From JAWKWA01 sp041397765 (lineage in GTDB: Bacteria; Pseudomonadota; Alphaproteobacteria; Rhizobiales; Hyphomicrobiaceae): 64,000 nucleotides of DNA. Location of the stretch: contig JAWKWA010000023.1 of NCBI GenBank assembly GCA_041397765.1, positions 4,953 to 68,952 of the forward strand. The letters are read 5' to 3'. The notes under the pieces are model-generated. The model saw only the letters and a list, made by a program, of their open reading frames with translations. It was not told the origin of the DNA and did no database searches. The position numbers and the translations under genes were made by a program. Shown in pieces: positions 16,558 through 25,502 of this stretch (within the stretch, counting starts at the first letter, position 1; the number at the start of each line of letters is the position of its first letter).

Positions 16558-19053
16558 GTGCCCTCTCTTTCGCAAAGCCTCGATCAGGCGCTGCACCGGG
16601 CCGTCCAGTATGCGGACGACCGGAGCCATGAATTCGTCACCCTCGAGCATCTGCTGCTCGCCCTCATCGACGACGGCGATGCGGCCGCCGTCATGCGTGC
16701 CTGCAATGTGGATCTCGACGAGCTGCGCGAGCGGCTCACCGATTATCTCGACAACGAGCTCGACAGCCTCATCACCGAGGGCGAGACCGAGCCGACGCCG
16801 ACCGTCGGCTTCCAGCGCGTCGTCCAGCGCGCGCTCATTCACGTCCAGTCGTCCGGACGCGAGGAGGTGACGGGGGCCAACGTGCTCGTCGCCATCTTCG
16901 CCGAGCGCGAGAGCCATGCCGCCTATTTCCTGCAGGAGCAGGACATGACGCGGTTCGACGCGGTTCAGTTCATCAGCCACGGCATCGCCAAACGCTCGGG
17001 CATGAGCGAGCCCAAGCCGGTGCGTGGTGCCGACGAGGATCAGGGCGTGGTCGAGGGCGGCGAGGACAAGAAGGTCGGCGGCGACGCGCTCTCGACCTAT
17101 TGCGTGAACCTCAACAACAAGGCGCGCTCGGGCCGGATCGATCCGCTCATCGGGCGCGAGGCGGAGGTGCAGCGCACCATCCAGGTGCTGTGCCGGCGCC
17201 AGAAGAACAATCCGCTCTATGTCGGCGATCCCGGCGTCGGCAAGACGGCGATCGCCGAAGGGCTCGCCCGCAAAATCGTCAAGGGCGAGGTGCCGGACGT
17301 GCTGAAGGGCTCGACGATCTTCGCGCTCGACATGGGCGCGCTGCTCGCGGGCACCCGCTATCGCGGCGATTTCGAGGAGCGGCTGAAGGCCGTCATGAAG
17401 GAGATCGAGCAGGCGCCGAAGGCGATCCTGTTCATCGACGAGATCCATACGGTGATCGGCGCGGGCGCCACGTCGGGCGGGGCGATGGACGCCTCGAACC
17501 TGCTGAAGCCGGCGCTGCAGTCGGGCACGCTGCGCTGCATCGGCTCGACCACCTACAAGGAGTACCGCCAGCACTTCGAGAAGGACCGCGCGCTGGTGCG
17601 GCGGTTCCAGAAGATCGACGTGAAGGAGCCCTCGATCGACGACACGATCGAGATCCTGATGGGGTTGAAGCCCTATTTCGAGGACTTTCACAAGCTGGTC
17701 TACTCGCGCGACGCCATCAAGTCGGCGGTCGAGCTGTCGGCGAAGTACCTGCACGACCGCAAGCTGCCGGACAAGGCGATCGACGTCATCGACGAGACCG
17801 GCGCCTCGCAGATGCTGCTGCCGGAGGGCAAGCGCAAGAAGAAGATCGGCGTCAAGGAGATCGAGGCGACGATCGCCACCATGGCACGCATCCCGCCCAA
17901 GACCATCAACAAATCGGATGCCGAGGTGCTGTCCAATCTCGAGCGCGACCTGAAACGGGTGGTGTTCGGACAGGACAAGGCGATCGAGGCGCTGTCGGCG
18001 GCGATCAAGCTGTCGCGGGCGGGCCTGCGCGAGCCCGAGAAGCCGATCGGCTGCTACCTGTTCTCGGGGCCGACCGGCGTCGGCAAGACCGAGGTCGCAA
18101 AGCAGCTTGCCTCTTTGATGGGCGTCGAGCTCTTGCGCTTCGACATGTCGGAATACATGGAGAAGCACACGGTCTCGCGCCTCATCGGTGCGCCGCCCGG
18201 CTATGTCGGTTTCGACCAGGGCGGTCTGCTGACCGACGGCATCGACCAGCATCCGCATTGCGTGCTGCTGCTCGACGAGATCGAGAAGGCGCATCCCGAC
18301 CTCTACAACATCCTCCTGCAGGTGATGGATCACGGCAAGTTGACCGATCACAACGGCAAGCAGGTCGATTTCCGCAACGTCGTTCTGATCATGACGACCA
18401 ATGCGGGGGCGGCCGACCTTGCCAAGGCGGCGATCGGTTTCGGCAGCTCCAAGCGCGAGGGCGACGACACCGAGGCGATCAACCGGATGTTCACGCCGGA
18501 GTTCCGCAACCGTCTCGACGCGGTGGTGGCCTTCGCCTCGCTGCCGACCTCGGTCATCAAGGACGTGGTGCGCAAGTTCATCTACCAGCTCGAGGGGCAG
18601 CTCTCGGATCGCGGCGTGTCGATCGAATTGTCGGACGAGGCGTCGGATTGGCTGGCGCGCGAGGGCTATGACGAGCGCATGGGTGCCCGTCCGCTCGCCC
18701 GGGTGATCCAGGAGCACATCAAGAAGCCGCTCGCCGACGAACTGCTGTTCGGGCGGCTCGAGAAGGGCGGCACGGTGCGGGTGGTGGTGGTCGAGAAGGA
18801 TGGCCGGAAGGATCTGGGCTTTGAATATCTGAAGCTGCCCGAGATCAGGAAGCCGCCCAAGACACCGCGGCCGAAGCGTCCGGCCAAACCGCGCGCCAAG
18901 GCCATCGCCGGCGCCAAGCCGGGAGGCGTGCAGGCGCTGCCGGCGCCTTCGGGTGGCGGGTCCAGGGGCGGCCGCGGTGGCGACACGCCGCCCGCCTCGC
19001 CGCCCAAGGGATCGAGCCCGGTGCCGAGCGTGCACTTGAAGCGCGACAAGTAG
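16558..19053 (+). CDS. clpA: ATP-dependent Clp protease ATP-binding subunit ClpA
   Basis: ClpA is the AAA+ unfoldase that feeds proteins to ClpP. The 831-residue protein starts at GTG. It has the ClpN double repeat (SLSQSLDQALHRAVQYA onward). The first AAA+ module has Walker A GDPGVGKTA and Walker B ILFIDEIH. The second has GPTGVGKTE and VLLLDEIEKAHPD, then the ClpB-D2-like C-terminal domain. After about residue 770 the protein carries an extra tail of some 60 residues rich in Pro, Lys and Gly, common in Rhizobiales ClpA. clpS is directly upstream and a strong terminator follows the stop. Confidence 0.97.
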   Translation: MPSLSQSLDQALHRAVQYADDRSHEFVTLEHLLLALIDDGDAAAVMRACNVDLDELRERLTDYLDNELDSLITEGETEPTPTVGFQRVVQRALIHVQSSGREEVTGANVLVAIFAERESHAAYFLQEQDMTRFDAVQFISHGIAKRSGMSEPKPVRGADEDQGVVEGGEDKKVGGDALSTYCVNLNNKARSGRIDPLIGREAEVQRTIQVLCRRQKNNPLYVGDPGVGKTAIAEGLARKIVKGEVPDVLKGSTIFALDMGALLAGTRYRGDFEERLKAVMKEIEQAPKAILFIDEIHTVIGAGATSGGAMDASNLLKPALQSGTLRCIGSTTYKEYRQHFEKDRALVRRFQKIDVKEPSIDDTIEILMGLKPYFEDFHKLVYSRDAIKSAVELSAKYLHDRKLPDKAIDVIDETGASQMLLPEGKRKKKIGVKEIEATIATMARIPPKTINKSDAEVLSNLERDLKRVVFGQDKAIEALSAAIKLSRAGLREPEKPIGCYLFSGPTGVGKTEVAKQLASLMGVELLRFDMSEYMEKHTVSRLIGAPPGYVGFDQGGLLTDGIDQHPHCVLLLDEIEKAHPDLYNILLQVMDHGKLTDHNGKQVDFRNVVLIMTTNAGAADLAKAAIGFGSSKREGDDTEAINRMFTPEFRNRLDAVVAFASLPTSVIKDVVRKFIYQLEGQLSDRGVSIELSDEASDWLAREGYDERMGARPLARVIQEHIKKPLADELLFGRLEKGGTVRVVVVEKDGRKDLGFEYLKLPEIRKPPKTPRPKRPAKPRAKAIAGAKPGGVQALPAPSGGGSRGGRGGDTPPASPPKGSSPVPSVHLKRDK

Positions 19054-19107
19054 CCGACGCGCCGGCGGCTGCCGCGCGGGCTGTCCCGCCGGGGTCGACA
19101 GTCATCG

Positions 19108-19138
19108 GTTGGGCCGATCCTGCACGGGTCGGCCCAAC
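19108..19138 (+). terminator. intrinsic terminator of the clpS-clpA operon
   Basis: A perfect 10-base inverted repeat, GTTGGGCCGA / TCGGCCCAAC with an 11-base loop, lies 54 bases after the clpA stop. It is followed by GCATTTTCC. The T-run is short but the stem is very stable. Its position argues that the next gene starts downstream of it. Confidence 0.75.
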
Positions 19139-19201
19139 GCATTTTCCGCTCCGCCCGCCGCAACGGCCGGGGCGAGGGCCGTCGAGGCGAGGGGCTCAAT
19201 C

Positions 19202-19966
19202 TTGGTCGAGGAGGCATCGGGCAGCGAGGGGGGCGATCGGTTCGCGGTCGCGCCGGCGAGCCGGCGGGCTGCCTTCTTTCTCGGCATGCGTCGCATTCCG
19301 GTGGTGCCGGCGACCATCCTGCTCTCGGCCTTGATGGGCTTTGGCGCGCTCGCGCGCGAGCTCGGCTATCCGATCGATCAGGCGATGTTCGTGACGGCCA
19401 GCGTCTTCGCGCTGCCTGGCCAGGTGGTGCTGATCGTCGACCTGGCGCATGGCGCCTCGCTGCTGGCGGCGGCCGGCGCCGTCACCCTCACCGCGATCCG
19501 GCTGGTGCCGATGGTCGTGGTGATCGCGCCGCTCTTCCGTGGCTCGGGGCTTGCGCGGGGCTATGACTATCTCGCCTCGCACTGGGTGGCGGTGACCTTG
19601 TGGGTCGAGGGCCTGAGGGTGCTGCCGCTGATGCCGCCCTTCGCCCGGCTGCCTTACTTTCTCGGTGGGTCGCTGCTGCTCTATCTGCTGGCGATCCTCG
19701 CCACCGGGCTCGGCCATCTGGTGGCGGGCAATGTGCCCGACCTCGTCGAGGCGGCTCTGCTCTTCCTGACGCCGATCTATTTCGCCATATCGCTGATCGC
19801 CGCGGCGCGGGGCGGGATCGGCGATCACGCGGCGCTGGGGCTCGGTCTCGTGCTCGGGCCGCTGTTCTATCTGGCGGCACCGGGCTTCGACCTCCTGCTC
19901 ACCGGCCTCGTCGGCGGAACGCTCGCCTGGGCGATCGGGCGGGCCGAGCGGAGGCGGGCGTCGTGA
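19202..19966 (+). CDS. azlC: AzlC family branched-chain amino acid export permease
   Basis: AzlC and AzlD form a two-part exporter of branched-chain amino acids and analogues in the inner membrane. This product has about six to seven hydrophobic segments after LGMRRIPVVPATILLSALMG. It has the AzlC-type early motif DQAMFVTASVFALPGQVVL. An ATG at 19109 in the same frame lies inside the clpA terminator. I therefore prefer the TTG at 19202, preceded by GAGGGG at 8 bases; an ATG near 19286 would give a minimal protein of 226 residues. Its stop overlaps the GTG start of the small partner gene (GTGA), as in other azlCD pairs. Confidence 0.8.
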   Translation: MVEEASGSEGGDRFAVAPASRRAAFFLGMRRIPVVPATILLSALMGFGALARELGYPIDQAMFVTASVFALPGQVVLIVDLAHGASLLAAAGAVTLTAIRLVPMVVVIAPLFRGSGLARGYDYLASHWVAVTLWVEGLRVLPLMPPFARLPYFLGGSLLLYLLAILATGLGHLVAGNVPDLVEAALLFLTPIYFAISLIAAARGGIGDHAALGLGLVLGPLFYLAAPGFDLLLTGLVGGTLAWAIGRAERRRAS

Positions 19967-20319
19967 CGTCGCCGGCCGGCAGCGGGCTCCCGGCCTTTCT
20001 GCTGCTCCTTGCCGGCGGCTTTCTCGCCACCCAGCCGTGGCGCTGGCTCGGCATCCGGCTGGCCCGGGATCTGCACGTCGACAGCGAGATATTCCACTGG
20101 GCCCGGGCGGCCTCGACCGCGATCGTGGCGGCGCTGGTCGCCCGTCTCATGGTGTTTCCGGCCGGCGCGCTCGCCGATCTGCCGCTCGTCGTGCGGCTCG
20201 TCGCCTTCGCCGCTGGGATCGCCGTCTATCTCGCCGGCGGGCGCGTGCTGCTGCGCGGTGTCGGTGTCGCGCTCGTGGTGCTCGGGCTCGGGGCGGTCCT
20301 CTTCGGCGGGCCTAATTGA
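19963..20319 (+). CDS. azlD: AzlD family small subunit of the branched-chain amino acid exporter
   Basis: This 118-residue membrane protein starts at a GTG overlapping the azlC stop by 4 bases. Four hydrophobic segments are visible, and the early motif LATQPWRWLGIRLAR corresponds to the AzlD pattern seen in the partner of AzlC. The last bases of the gene overlap the convergent reductase gene by 8 bases. Confidence 0.82.
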   Translation: MTSPAGSGLPAFLLLLAGGFLATQPWRWLGIRLARDLHVDSEIFHWARAASTAIVAALVARLMVFPAGALADLPLVVRLVAFAAGIAVYLAGGRVLLRGVGVALVVLGLGAVLFGGPN

Positions 20320-20944
20320 CGAGCAAGGGCGTTTTGCCCAAGAGGCTGCGGTCGGTGATCTGGCCGACCAGGAAATCGGCGACATCGGCGCGCGAGATCG
20401 AGCCGCTGCGCCACTCCCGCGGCTCGATCAGCACCTTGTAGCGGCGGGTAAGGCGGCCACGGGTCAGCACGCCGGGACGGACGATGGTCCAGTCGAGGCC
20501 GGAATTGCGGACCATGCGCTCCTGCACGTCCTTGTCGGCGTAGATCCGCGACAGGACGATGGGGAAGAAGACGAAATCGTAGAGGAAGCCGCCATGGCCG
20601 CGGCTGTCGCCGGCACCGAGGCCCGTCACCACGACGAGGCGGCGGACGCCCTTCTCCTTCATGGCGTCGATCAGGACGCGGGTGGCGTCCGAAAAGAGGC
20701 GGGTGGCGCGCATCGGATTGGCCTCGCCGAGGGTCATGAGGACGGCATCGGCACCGGCGAGGGCGGCGCCGACGGCACCTTGGTCGAGGGCGCTGGCGGC
20801 GATCCGCGTCAGGCGCGTGTCGTCGCCTGGAATGTCGGCGGCCGAGCGGGCGAGGGCGCGCACCTCATGGCCGGCCTCGAGCGCGAGCCGCACGGTCTCA
20901 AGGCCGATCCCCCGCGATGCGCCGACGACGAGAACGGTTGCCAT
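20312..20944 (-). CDS. NAD(P)H-binding atypical short-chain reductase
   Basis: The 210-residue protein begins with a Rossmann nucleotide-binding loop (VLVVGASRGIGLETVRLA). It continues with LVVVTGLGAGDSRGHGG and IVRPGVLTRG, the pattern of NAD(P)-binding Rmlc/NmrA-like atypical SDRs. It lacks the classical YxxxK catalytic pair at the usual spacing, so it may be a regulatory or quinone-reductase-like member. The substrate is unknown. It is convergent with azlD, and its upstream neighbour on the same strand is the HIT gene, 45 bases away, so the two could be co-transcribed. Confidence 0.8.
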   Translation of the reverse strand: MATVLVVGASRGIGLETVRLALEAGHEVRALARSAADIPGDDTRLTRIAASALDQGAVGAALAGADAVLMTLGEANPMRATRLFSDATRVLIDAMKEKGVRRLVVVTGLGAGDSRGHGGFLYDFVFFPIVLSRIYADKDVQERMVRNSGLDWTIVRPGVLTRGRLTRRYKVLIEPREWRSGSISRADVADFLVGQITDRSLLGKTPLLVN

Positions 20945-20989
20945 GATCGAACTGCCTTTCCCTCAGGCTGCATGCGGGCTCCGCGCGTG

Positions 20990-21409
20990 TCAGGCGGCGA
21001 GCGCCTTTCTCAGCGTCTCGGCATGCGCCTTCAAGACCTCGGGGTCGGCCATCTTGCCGGGCGGCCGCAAATCGACACCCGTCCAGCGCGGCAGGACATG
21101 GAAGTGCAGGTGGAAGACCATCTGGCCGCCGGCCGCCTCGTTGAACTGCTCGATCCGCACCCCGTCGGCGGCGAAGGCCGACTTCGCCGCGCGCGCGATG
21201 CGCTGCACGGTCAGGATCACCGAGGAGAGCTGTGCGGGCGTCGCGTCGATGAGATTGACCGCAGGCGAGCGCGGCAGGACCAGCGTATGGCCGTCGGCAC
21301 GCGGCATGATGTCGAGGAAGGCGAAGGTGTCGTCATCCTCATAGACCTTGTGGCAGGGCAACTCGCCGCGAAGGATCCGCGCGAAGATGTTGTTCGTGTC
21401 GTAGGCCAC
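20990..21409 (-). CDS. HIT family nucleotide-binding hydrolase
   Basis: HIT proteins hydrolyse or transfer nucleotidyl groups, for example from adenosine 5'-phosphoramidate (Hint-type). The 139-residue product carries the histidine triad in MVFHLHFHVLPR, after IFARILRGELPCHKVYEDD at the N-terminus. I chose a GTG start at 21409 because AGGGAG lies 7 bases upstream and family members begin just before the DTNNIFARI segment; the frame extends upstream without family similarity. Confidence 0.9.
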   Translation of the reverse strand: MAYDTNNIFARILRGELPCHKVYEDDDTFAFLDIMPRADGHTLVLPRSPAVNLIDATPAQLSSVILTVQRIARAAKSAFAADGVRIEQFNEAAGGQMVFHLHFHVLPRWTGVDLRPPGKMADPEVLKAHAETLRKALAA

Positions 21410-21664
21410 GGGCGCACTCCCTTCGTCGTATGCCAAGGTCTGCCGGCGGGCGGCGGATGGGCCCGCGCGGCCGTGGACCCCCGCATATAGGCAAGGGCGG
21501 GCGGGGCGGGTCAAGCGGCCGGGGCGGCCGATCGGCGGCGATAACCAAAGATTAGGCGTGCGCGACTAACGTGGCGGGCCAACGCCTGCGCGGGCGGCCC
21601 GTTGCGCATGTCCCGCGCGCCGGCCGCAACCGTGTGGCCGGAGATCGAAGTCGAGGACCCTGTC

Positions 21665-22459
21665 ATGCGTAAATCGGCACCTCAATCGCGCACGAAATCG
21701 GCTCCCGCAAAGGCCCCGCCCGCTGCAGCCAAGGCGGCAGCAGAGGGCCGGGACGAGGAGAACGAGGAGGGCCGGCTGAAGGTGATTCTGCTCGCCATCT
21801 TCGCGGTGCTGGTCGGGTTCGGCGCCTATCTCAATCTGCGTCCCGCTTCGGCGCTGACCGAGTTCCGGGCCGAGGTTTCGTGCAAGGGCGGGACGGGCAC
21901 CACCAAGGTCTCGATCGAGGCGAGCGACCGGCGGGGTGCCGAGGATGCGGTCGCCGAGGCCTTCCCCGGCTGCGCGGTGATGCGTCTCGCGCTCGCGACC
22001 CGCGAGGAGCCGGTGCTCGACCTGACGCCGCGCCGGGATGCGCCGGCGGAGAGCACCGGGCGGGGCTCGAGCCGGACGGCGCGGGCCGGTGACGAGGCGG
22101 GCGGCGAGACGCTCGATGCGGGCGGGAGCGAAACGGGCAAGAGCCGACGCCGGAAATACTGGAACCCCGACGAGAGCGACGATGCGGGCCCGGCCGAGGA
22201 CGAGGCGGCGCGCGGCACCGACGATGGGGATTTCGACGAGGACAGGGCCTCGACCGACGGGCGCGGCGATGACGAGGATCTGGCACGCGCCGATGATCGG
22301 GGCGAGGATGCGCGCGACGAGGAGCGCCGGGTCAGCGACGACAGGAGCGACGGTGACCGCGGCAATGAGGAGTTCCGCGACGACAGCGCCATCTCCGAGG
22401 AGGAGATGATGGAGGCCGTCGTCCCGTCCGTCGACACGATCCCTGGCGCGGGCGGTTGA
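21665..22459 (+). CDS. single-pass membrane protein with a two-cysteine domain (first of a tandem pair)
   Basis: I do not recognise this 264-residue protein. Residues 1-37 are Ala/Lys/Pro-rich and charged, residues 38-58 form one membrane span (ILLAIFAVLVGFGAYLNL), and a small domain with C73 and C103 follows. Beyond about residue 120 it is very acidic and arginine-rich and probably disordered, with a GGSETGKSRRRKYWNPDE segment in the middle. The domain around the cysteines (VSCKGGTGTTKV ... AEAFPGCAVMRLALA) is matched in the next gene with the same 29-residue spacing. An ATG at 21602 in the same frame is possible; 21665 is chosen because it follows GAGG and avoids a Pro-rich leader. Confidence 0.6.
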   Translation: MRKSAPQSRTKSAPAKAPPAAAKAAAEGRDEENEEGRLKVILLAIFAVLVGFGAYLNLRPASALTEFRAEVSCKGGTGTTKVSIEASDRRGAEDAVAEAFPGCAVMRLALATREEPVLDLTPRRDAPAESTGRGSSRTARAGDEAGGETLDAGGSETGKSRRRKYWNPDESDDAGPAEDEAARGTDDGDFDEDRASTDGRGDDEDLARADDRGEDARDEERRVSDDRSDGDRGNEEFRDDSAISEEEMMEAVVPSVDTIPGAGG

Positions 22460-22478
22460 GCAGGGGGACGAGGGGACG

Positions 22479-23057
22479 ATGTACGACAGCACGGAGCGGC
22501 CGGTCGATGCGGCCGAGGTGGTGGCCGGCCTCAGGGACCAGCTCTATCAGCAGCGCCACAACGAGCAGGCCGGCGGCGAGTTGGCATTCTATGGAACCGT
22601 GGCGGCCATCGCCTTCGCCATCTTCATGGGCGCCAAGGTGCTGCTCGGCGGCGGCGCGCCCGCGGTCGAGGAGCCGGTCGGCAGCTACTACACGGCCGCC
22701 CTCGAATGCGACGGTGTCTCGACCGGCGAGCGCCTGACGGTCCATGCCGATGATCTGGCGGCGGCCGGCGCCATGCTCGCCCGCCGCTTCCCGATGTGCT
22801 CGCCGCGTGATGTGGCGCTGGCGAGCGCGGAGGAGATCGAGATCGCCGAGGCGAAGGCCGTGATGGCGTCCGCGAGCGCGTTCGCTGCGTCAGAGGACGG
22901 CGGTGCCTCGGCCGGGGCGTGTGGCGCGGGCGCGTCGGCGGACGCGACAGATGGCGCGCAGTGCGCCGAGCTCTCGGAGGGCGGGATGGCCGATTGGCCG
23001 GTCATCGGCTATGTGGTCAGGATCGGCGGGCGGATCGCCGAGCTGATCCTCGGCTGA
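22479..23057 (+). CDS. single-pass membrane protein with a two-cysteine domain (second of a tandem pair)
   Basis: This 192-residue protein starts 20 bases after the previous gene. A cytoplasmic-looking N-terminus (AAEVVAGLRDQLYQQRH) precedes one membrane span at residues 36-57. A domain with C77 and C107 comes next (LECDGVSTGERL ... ARRFPMCSPRDVALASAEE). The cysteines are 30 positions apart, exactly as in the upstream protein, and F-P-x-C plus the A-L-A pattern after it are shared. The tail is Ala/Ser-rich with further cysteines and ends in a possible amphipathic helix. Function is unknown; the conserved cysteines suggest a disulfide outside the cytoplasm. Confidence 0.65.
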   Translation: MYDSTERPVDAAEVVAGLRDQLYQQRHNEQAGGELAFYGTVAAIAFAIFMGAKVLLGGGAPAVEEPVGSYYTAALECDGVSTGERLTVHADDLAAAGAMLARRFPMCSPRDVALASAEEIEIAEAKAVMASASAFAASEDGGASAGACGAGASADATDGAQCAELSEGGMADWPVIGYVVRIGGRIAELILG

Positions 23058-23115
23058 GCGCGGCTGATCCTCGGGCCGGGCGCCACGAGCGCGCGCCGGC
23101 CGCACGCGGGCGCGG

Positions 23116-24303
23116 TCAGGAGCGCTCACCCTTGCGGAACGGCGCGAAGCTCTCGAGCGCCTCGCTCTCGTGCGCGACATGAGCGCGCTCGGCGACAAGG
23201 TAGTTCTCGATCGCCTTGCGGAAGCGCGGGTCGGCGATCCAGTGCGCGCTCGTGGTCTCGACCGGCATGTAGCCGCGCACCAGCTTGTGCTCGCCGCCGG
23301 CGCCCGCCTCGACGCGAGCGAGGCGATGCGCGATCGCAAAGTCGATGGCCTGATAGTAGCAGATCTCGAAATGCAGGAACGGGTGCTGCTCGAGGCAGCC
23401 CCAATAGCGGCCGTAGAGCGCCTCGCCGCCGATCATGTTGAGCGCGCCGGCGATGTAGCGGCCACTGCGCCTCGCCATCACCAGCAGGCAGCGATCGGCC
23501 ATGGCCTCGCCGATGAGCGAGAAGAACTGCCGGTTGAGATAGGGCGAGCCCCACTTGCGGCTGCCGGTGTCCATGTAGAACTCGAAGAAGACGTCCCAGT
23601 GCGCCTCGGTGATGTCGCGGCCGGTGAGCCACTCGATCTCGATGCCGGCGGCGAGCGCGTCGCGCCGCTCGCGCCGCAGCGCCTTGCGCTTCCTGGAGGC
23701 GAGCGTGTCGAGAAAATCCTCGAATGAGGAGAAGCCGTCGTTGAGCCAGTGGAACTGGTGGCCGGTACGCTTCAGGAAGCCCAAGGCGACGAGGCGCGCG
23801 CATTCGGGCGCGGTCAGGAAGGTGACATGGAGCGATGAGGCCTGCCAGCGGTCGCGGGTCAGTGTGACGGCGGCGCTTGCCAGGATCTCCTCGCGCCCGG
23901 CTGCCTCCGGGCCCTCCGCCACGATCAGCCGCCGTCCTGGGACGGGGGTCACGGGCACGGCCGAAAGCAGCTTTGGATAATAGGGAAGGCCGTGGCGCTC
24001 GTAGGCGTCCGCCCAGCCATGGTCGAAGACGAACTCGCCGAGGCTGTGCCCCTTCAGATAGAGCGGCATGGCACCGGCGAGCCTGCCGCCGGCGTCGCGC
24101 AGAAGCAGATGCTGGGGCTGCCAGCCGGTATCGGGGGCGATCGAGCCGGAGGCCTCGAGGCTGGCGAGGAAGTCGTAGGAGAGGAACGGGTCGAAGGGCC
24201 GCCCGGGTGGGTTGGCGATGGCGTCCCAGTCCTGCCGCTCGATGTCGGCCATGGAGGCCGCGACCTCGACGGCGATCCCGGCTCTCGGACCTTTCCGCGT
24301 CAT
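23116..24303 (-). CDS. FemAB-like GNAT acyltransferase (peptidogalycan biosynthesis/DUF482 family)
   Basis: The 395-residue product belongs to the FemAB-like acyltransferases (Pfam PF04339 type). Seen features are DWDAIANPPGRPFDPFLSY near the N-terminus, a basic segment TLASRKRKALRRERRDA in the middle, and GRYWGCLEQHPFLHFEICYY followed by VRGYMPVETTSAHWI near the end. Relatives occur beside envelope genes in Alphaproteobacteria, and the reaction is not well established. No signal peptide is visible. The ATG at 24303 starts the conserved region; the frame upstream has no similarity. The divergent spacing to other envelope genes (eipB about 1.2 kb away) fits an envelope role, but that is weak evidence. 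Confidence 0.88.
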   Translation of the reverse strand: MTRKGPRAGIAVEVAASMADIERQDWDAIANPPGRPFDPFLSYDFLASLEASGSIAPDTGWQPQHLLLRDAGGRLAGAMPLYLKGHSLGEFVFDHGWADAYERHGLPYYPKLLSAVPVTPVPGRRLIVAEGPEAAGREEILASAAVTLTRDRWQASSLHVTFLTAPECARLVALGFLKRTGHQFHWLNDGFSSFEDFLDTLASRKRKALRRERRDALAAGIEIEWLTGRDITEAHWDVFFEFYMDTGSRKWGSPYLNRQFFSLIGEAMADRCLLVMARRSGRYIAGALNMIGGEALYGRYWGCLEQHPFLHFEICYYQAIDFAIAHRLARVEAGAGGEHKLVRGYMPVETTSAHWIADPRFRKAIENYLVAERAHVAHESEALESFAPFRKGERS

Positions 24304-24424
24304 GCGACCTCGTCCGCCTGCAACCGGGTCAGCGCCTCTCGGGGCGGCTGCCGGGTCGTCCTTCACAGAGCAATCAGCACGCAACTGTGGCGCGGATGCG
24401 GGATCGTGCGGGGCGAGCGGGCCG

Positions 24425-25165
24425 TCAAGGCTCGAAGCCCTCGAAGATCGGCGCATCGGCATAGCGTCGCGCCTTCGCCTGCTGCTCGGGCGTCCTGACC
24501 GTCCAGGTGAGGAGCGGGACACCGAACAGGCGCTTCAGCGCGAGGGGCGGGAAGGCCGGCAGGTCGTCGATGTCGTAGGCGATGAAGTCGGCGCGGAGGC
24601 GGCGCGCGAGGAGGAGCTGGCGCAGCACGAAGCGCTGGCCGGACGAGAGCTGCGGCATCCAGCCGTCGTCCCAGCGATAGGAAATGATGCCGTAGGGGAG
24701 GCCGGGAGCAGCCGCCTTGATCGCGAGGGTCGACCAGGGATCGAAACCCATGACGGCGACCGGTCCCTTGTAGCGCTGAACGCTCGCCGCGATCCGCCGC
24801 TCGTAGTCGCCGGGCGGGGTGAACATGGTCTTCACCTCGAGGAACAGCGGCTGGCGGCCGGCGATCATCTCGAGGAGCTCGTCGAGCGTCATGATGGTGT
24901 CGCGCGAGCCCTTGTAGGCGAGCCGCTTCAGCTCGGGCGGGGTCAGCGCCTTGACGAGGCCCTTCGCCTCCATCAGCCGGTCGAGTTCCTCGTCGTGGAA
25001 GACGACGGGCTCGCCGGTCGCGCTCTCCTGGACGTCGACCTCGATCCGGTAGCCCTTGGCGAGGGCGGCGGCGACGGAGGAGGTGGTGTTCTCGAGGATG
25101 CCGCGGGCGGCGTCGTGAAGGCCGCGATGGGCGACCGGCCCGAGCTCGAAGGGGAGTTTTCTCAT
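24425..25165 (-). CDS. glycerophosphodiester phosphodiesterase
   Basis: This cytosolic enzyme of the GDPD family cleaves glycerophosphodiesters to glycerol-3-phosphate and an alcohol. The 246-residue protein has the signature VAHRGLHDAARGILENT. The metal-binding EVDVQES and VFHDEELDRLM motifs follow, then LFLEVKTMF and VMGFDPWS. Length fits UgpQ-type enzymes without a signal peptide. The ATG at 25165 follows GAGG by 8 bases; frames extending upstream are GC-rich noise. The gene is on the same strand as the FemAB-like gene, 121 bases upstream of it. Confidence 0.92.
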   Translation of the reverse strand: MRKLPFELGPVAHRGLHDAARGILENTTSSVAAALAKGYRIEVDVQESATGEPVVFHDEELDRLMEAKGLVKALTPPELKRLAYKGSRDTIMTLDELLEMIAGRQPLFLEVKTMFTPPGDYERRIAASVQRYKGPVAVMGFDPWSTLAIKAAAPGLPYGIISYRWDDGWMPQLSSGQRFVLRQLLLARRLRADFIAYDIDDLPAFPPLALKRLFGVPLLTWTVRTPEQQAKARRYADAPIFEGFEP

Positions 25166-25502
25166 GCGCGACCTCGAAAGGGGAGTCGGGCGCCGCCTGC
25201 CTCGCCGCACCTGGCGGCGCGCAGGCCGCAGATCCATGCCACAAGGCCCGGCCGGCGTCGAGGACACGCGCCTCTCGGCGGCGGTCGTGGCGAGGGCGCC
25301 AACCCTGTCGCGAGGAAAACGTTGCGCGGGGACAGGGAAACGATCAGCATGACAAGAAGGCATGCCGCCGCTCCGCCAGAGGGGCGCTGCCGTGGGTCCT
25401 CGTCGACACAATGCCGCCGGAGTGGCGTGGCAGGCTCGGGCCCAGAGGAAGGGTGTGGTCGCCGGACGGCGGCCCTGCGACAGTCATTCGGTGGGTTGCG
25501 AG
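25166..25502. other. divergent intergenic region between glycerophosphodiesterase and eipB
   Basis: About 340 bases without a convincing gene. It contains a 7-base inverted repeat, CCCTGTC / GACAGGG (near 25304 and 25331), of unknown meaning. Otherwise I see nothing beyond the expected divergent promoters. Confidence 0.5.

Noticed and set aside
16105..19035. Minus-strand open frame opposite clpS-clpA (976 codons)
   Set aside because: Same shadow effect. It covers two clearly real genes and their junction and shows no protein motif.
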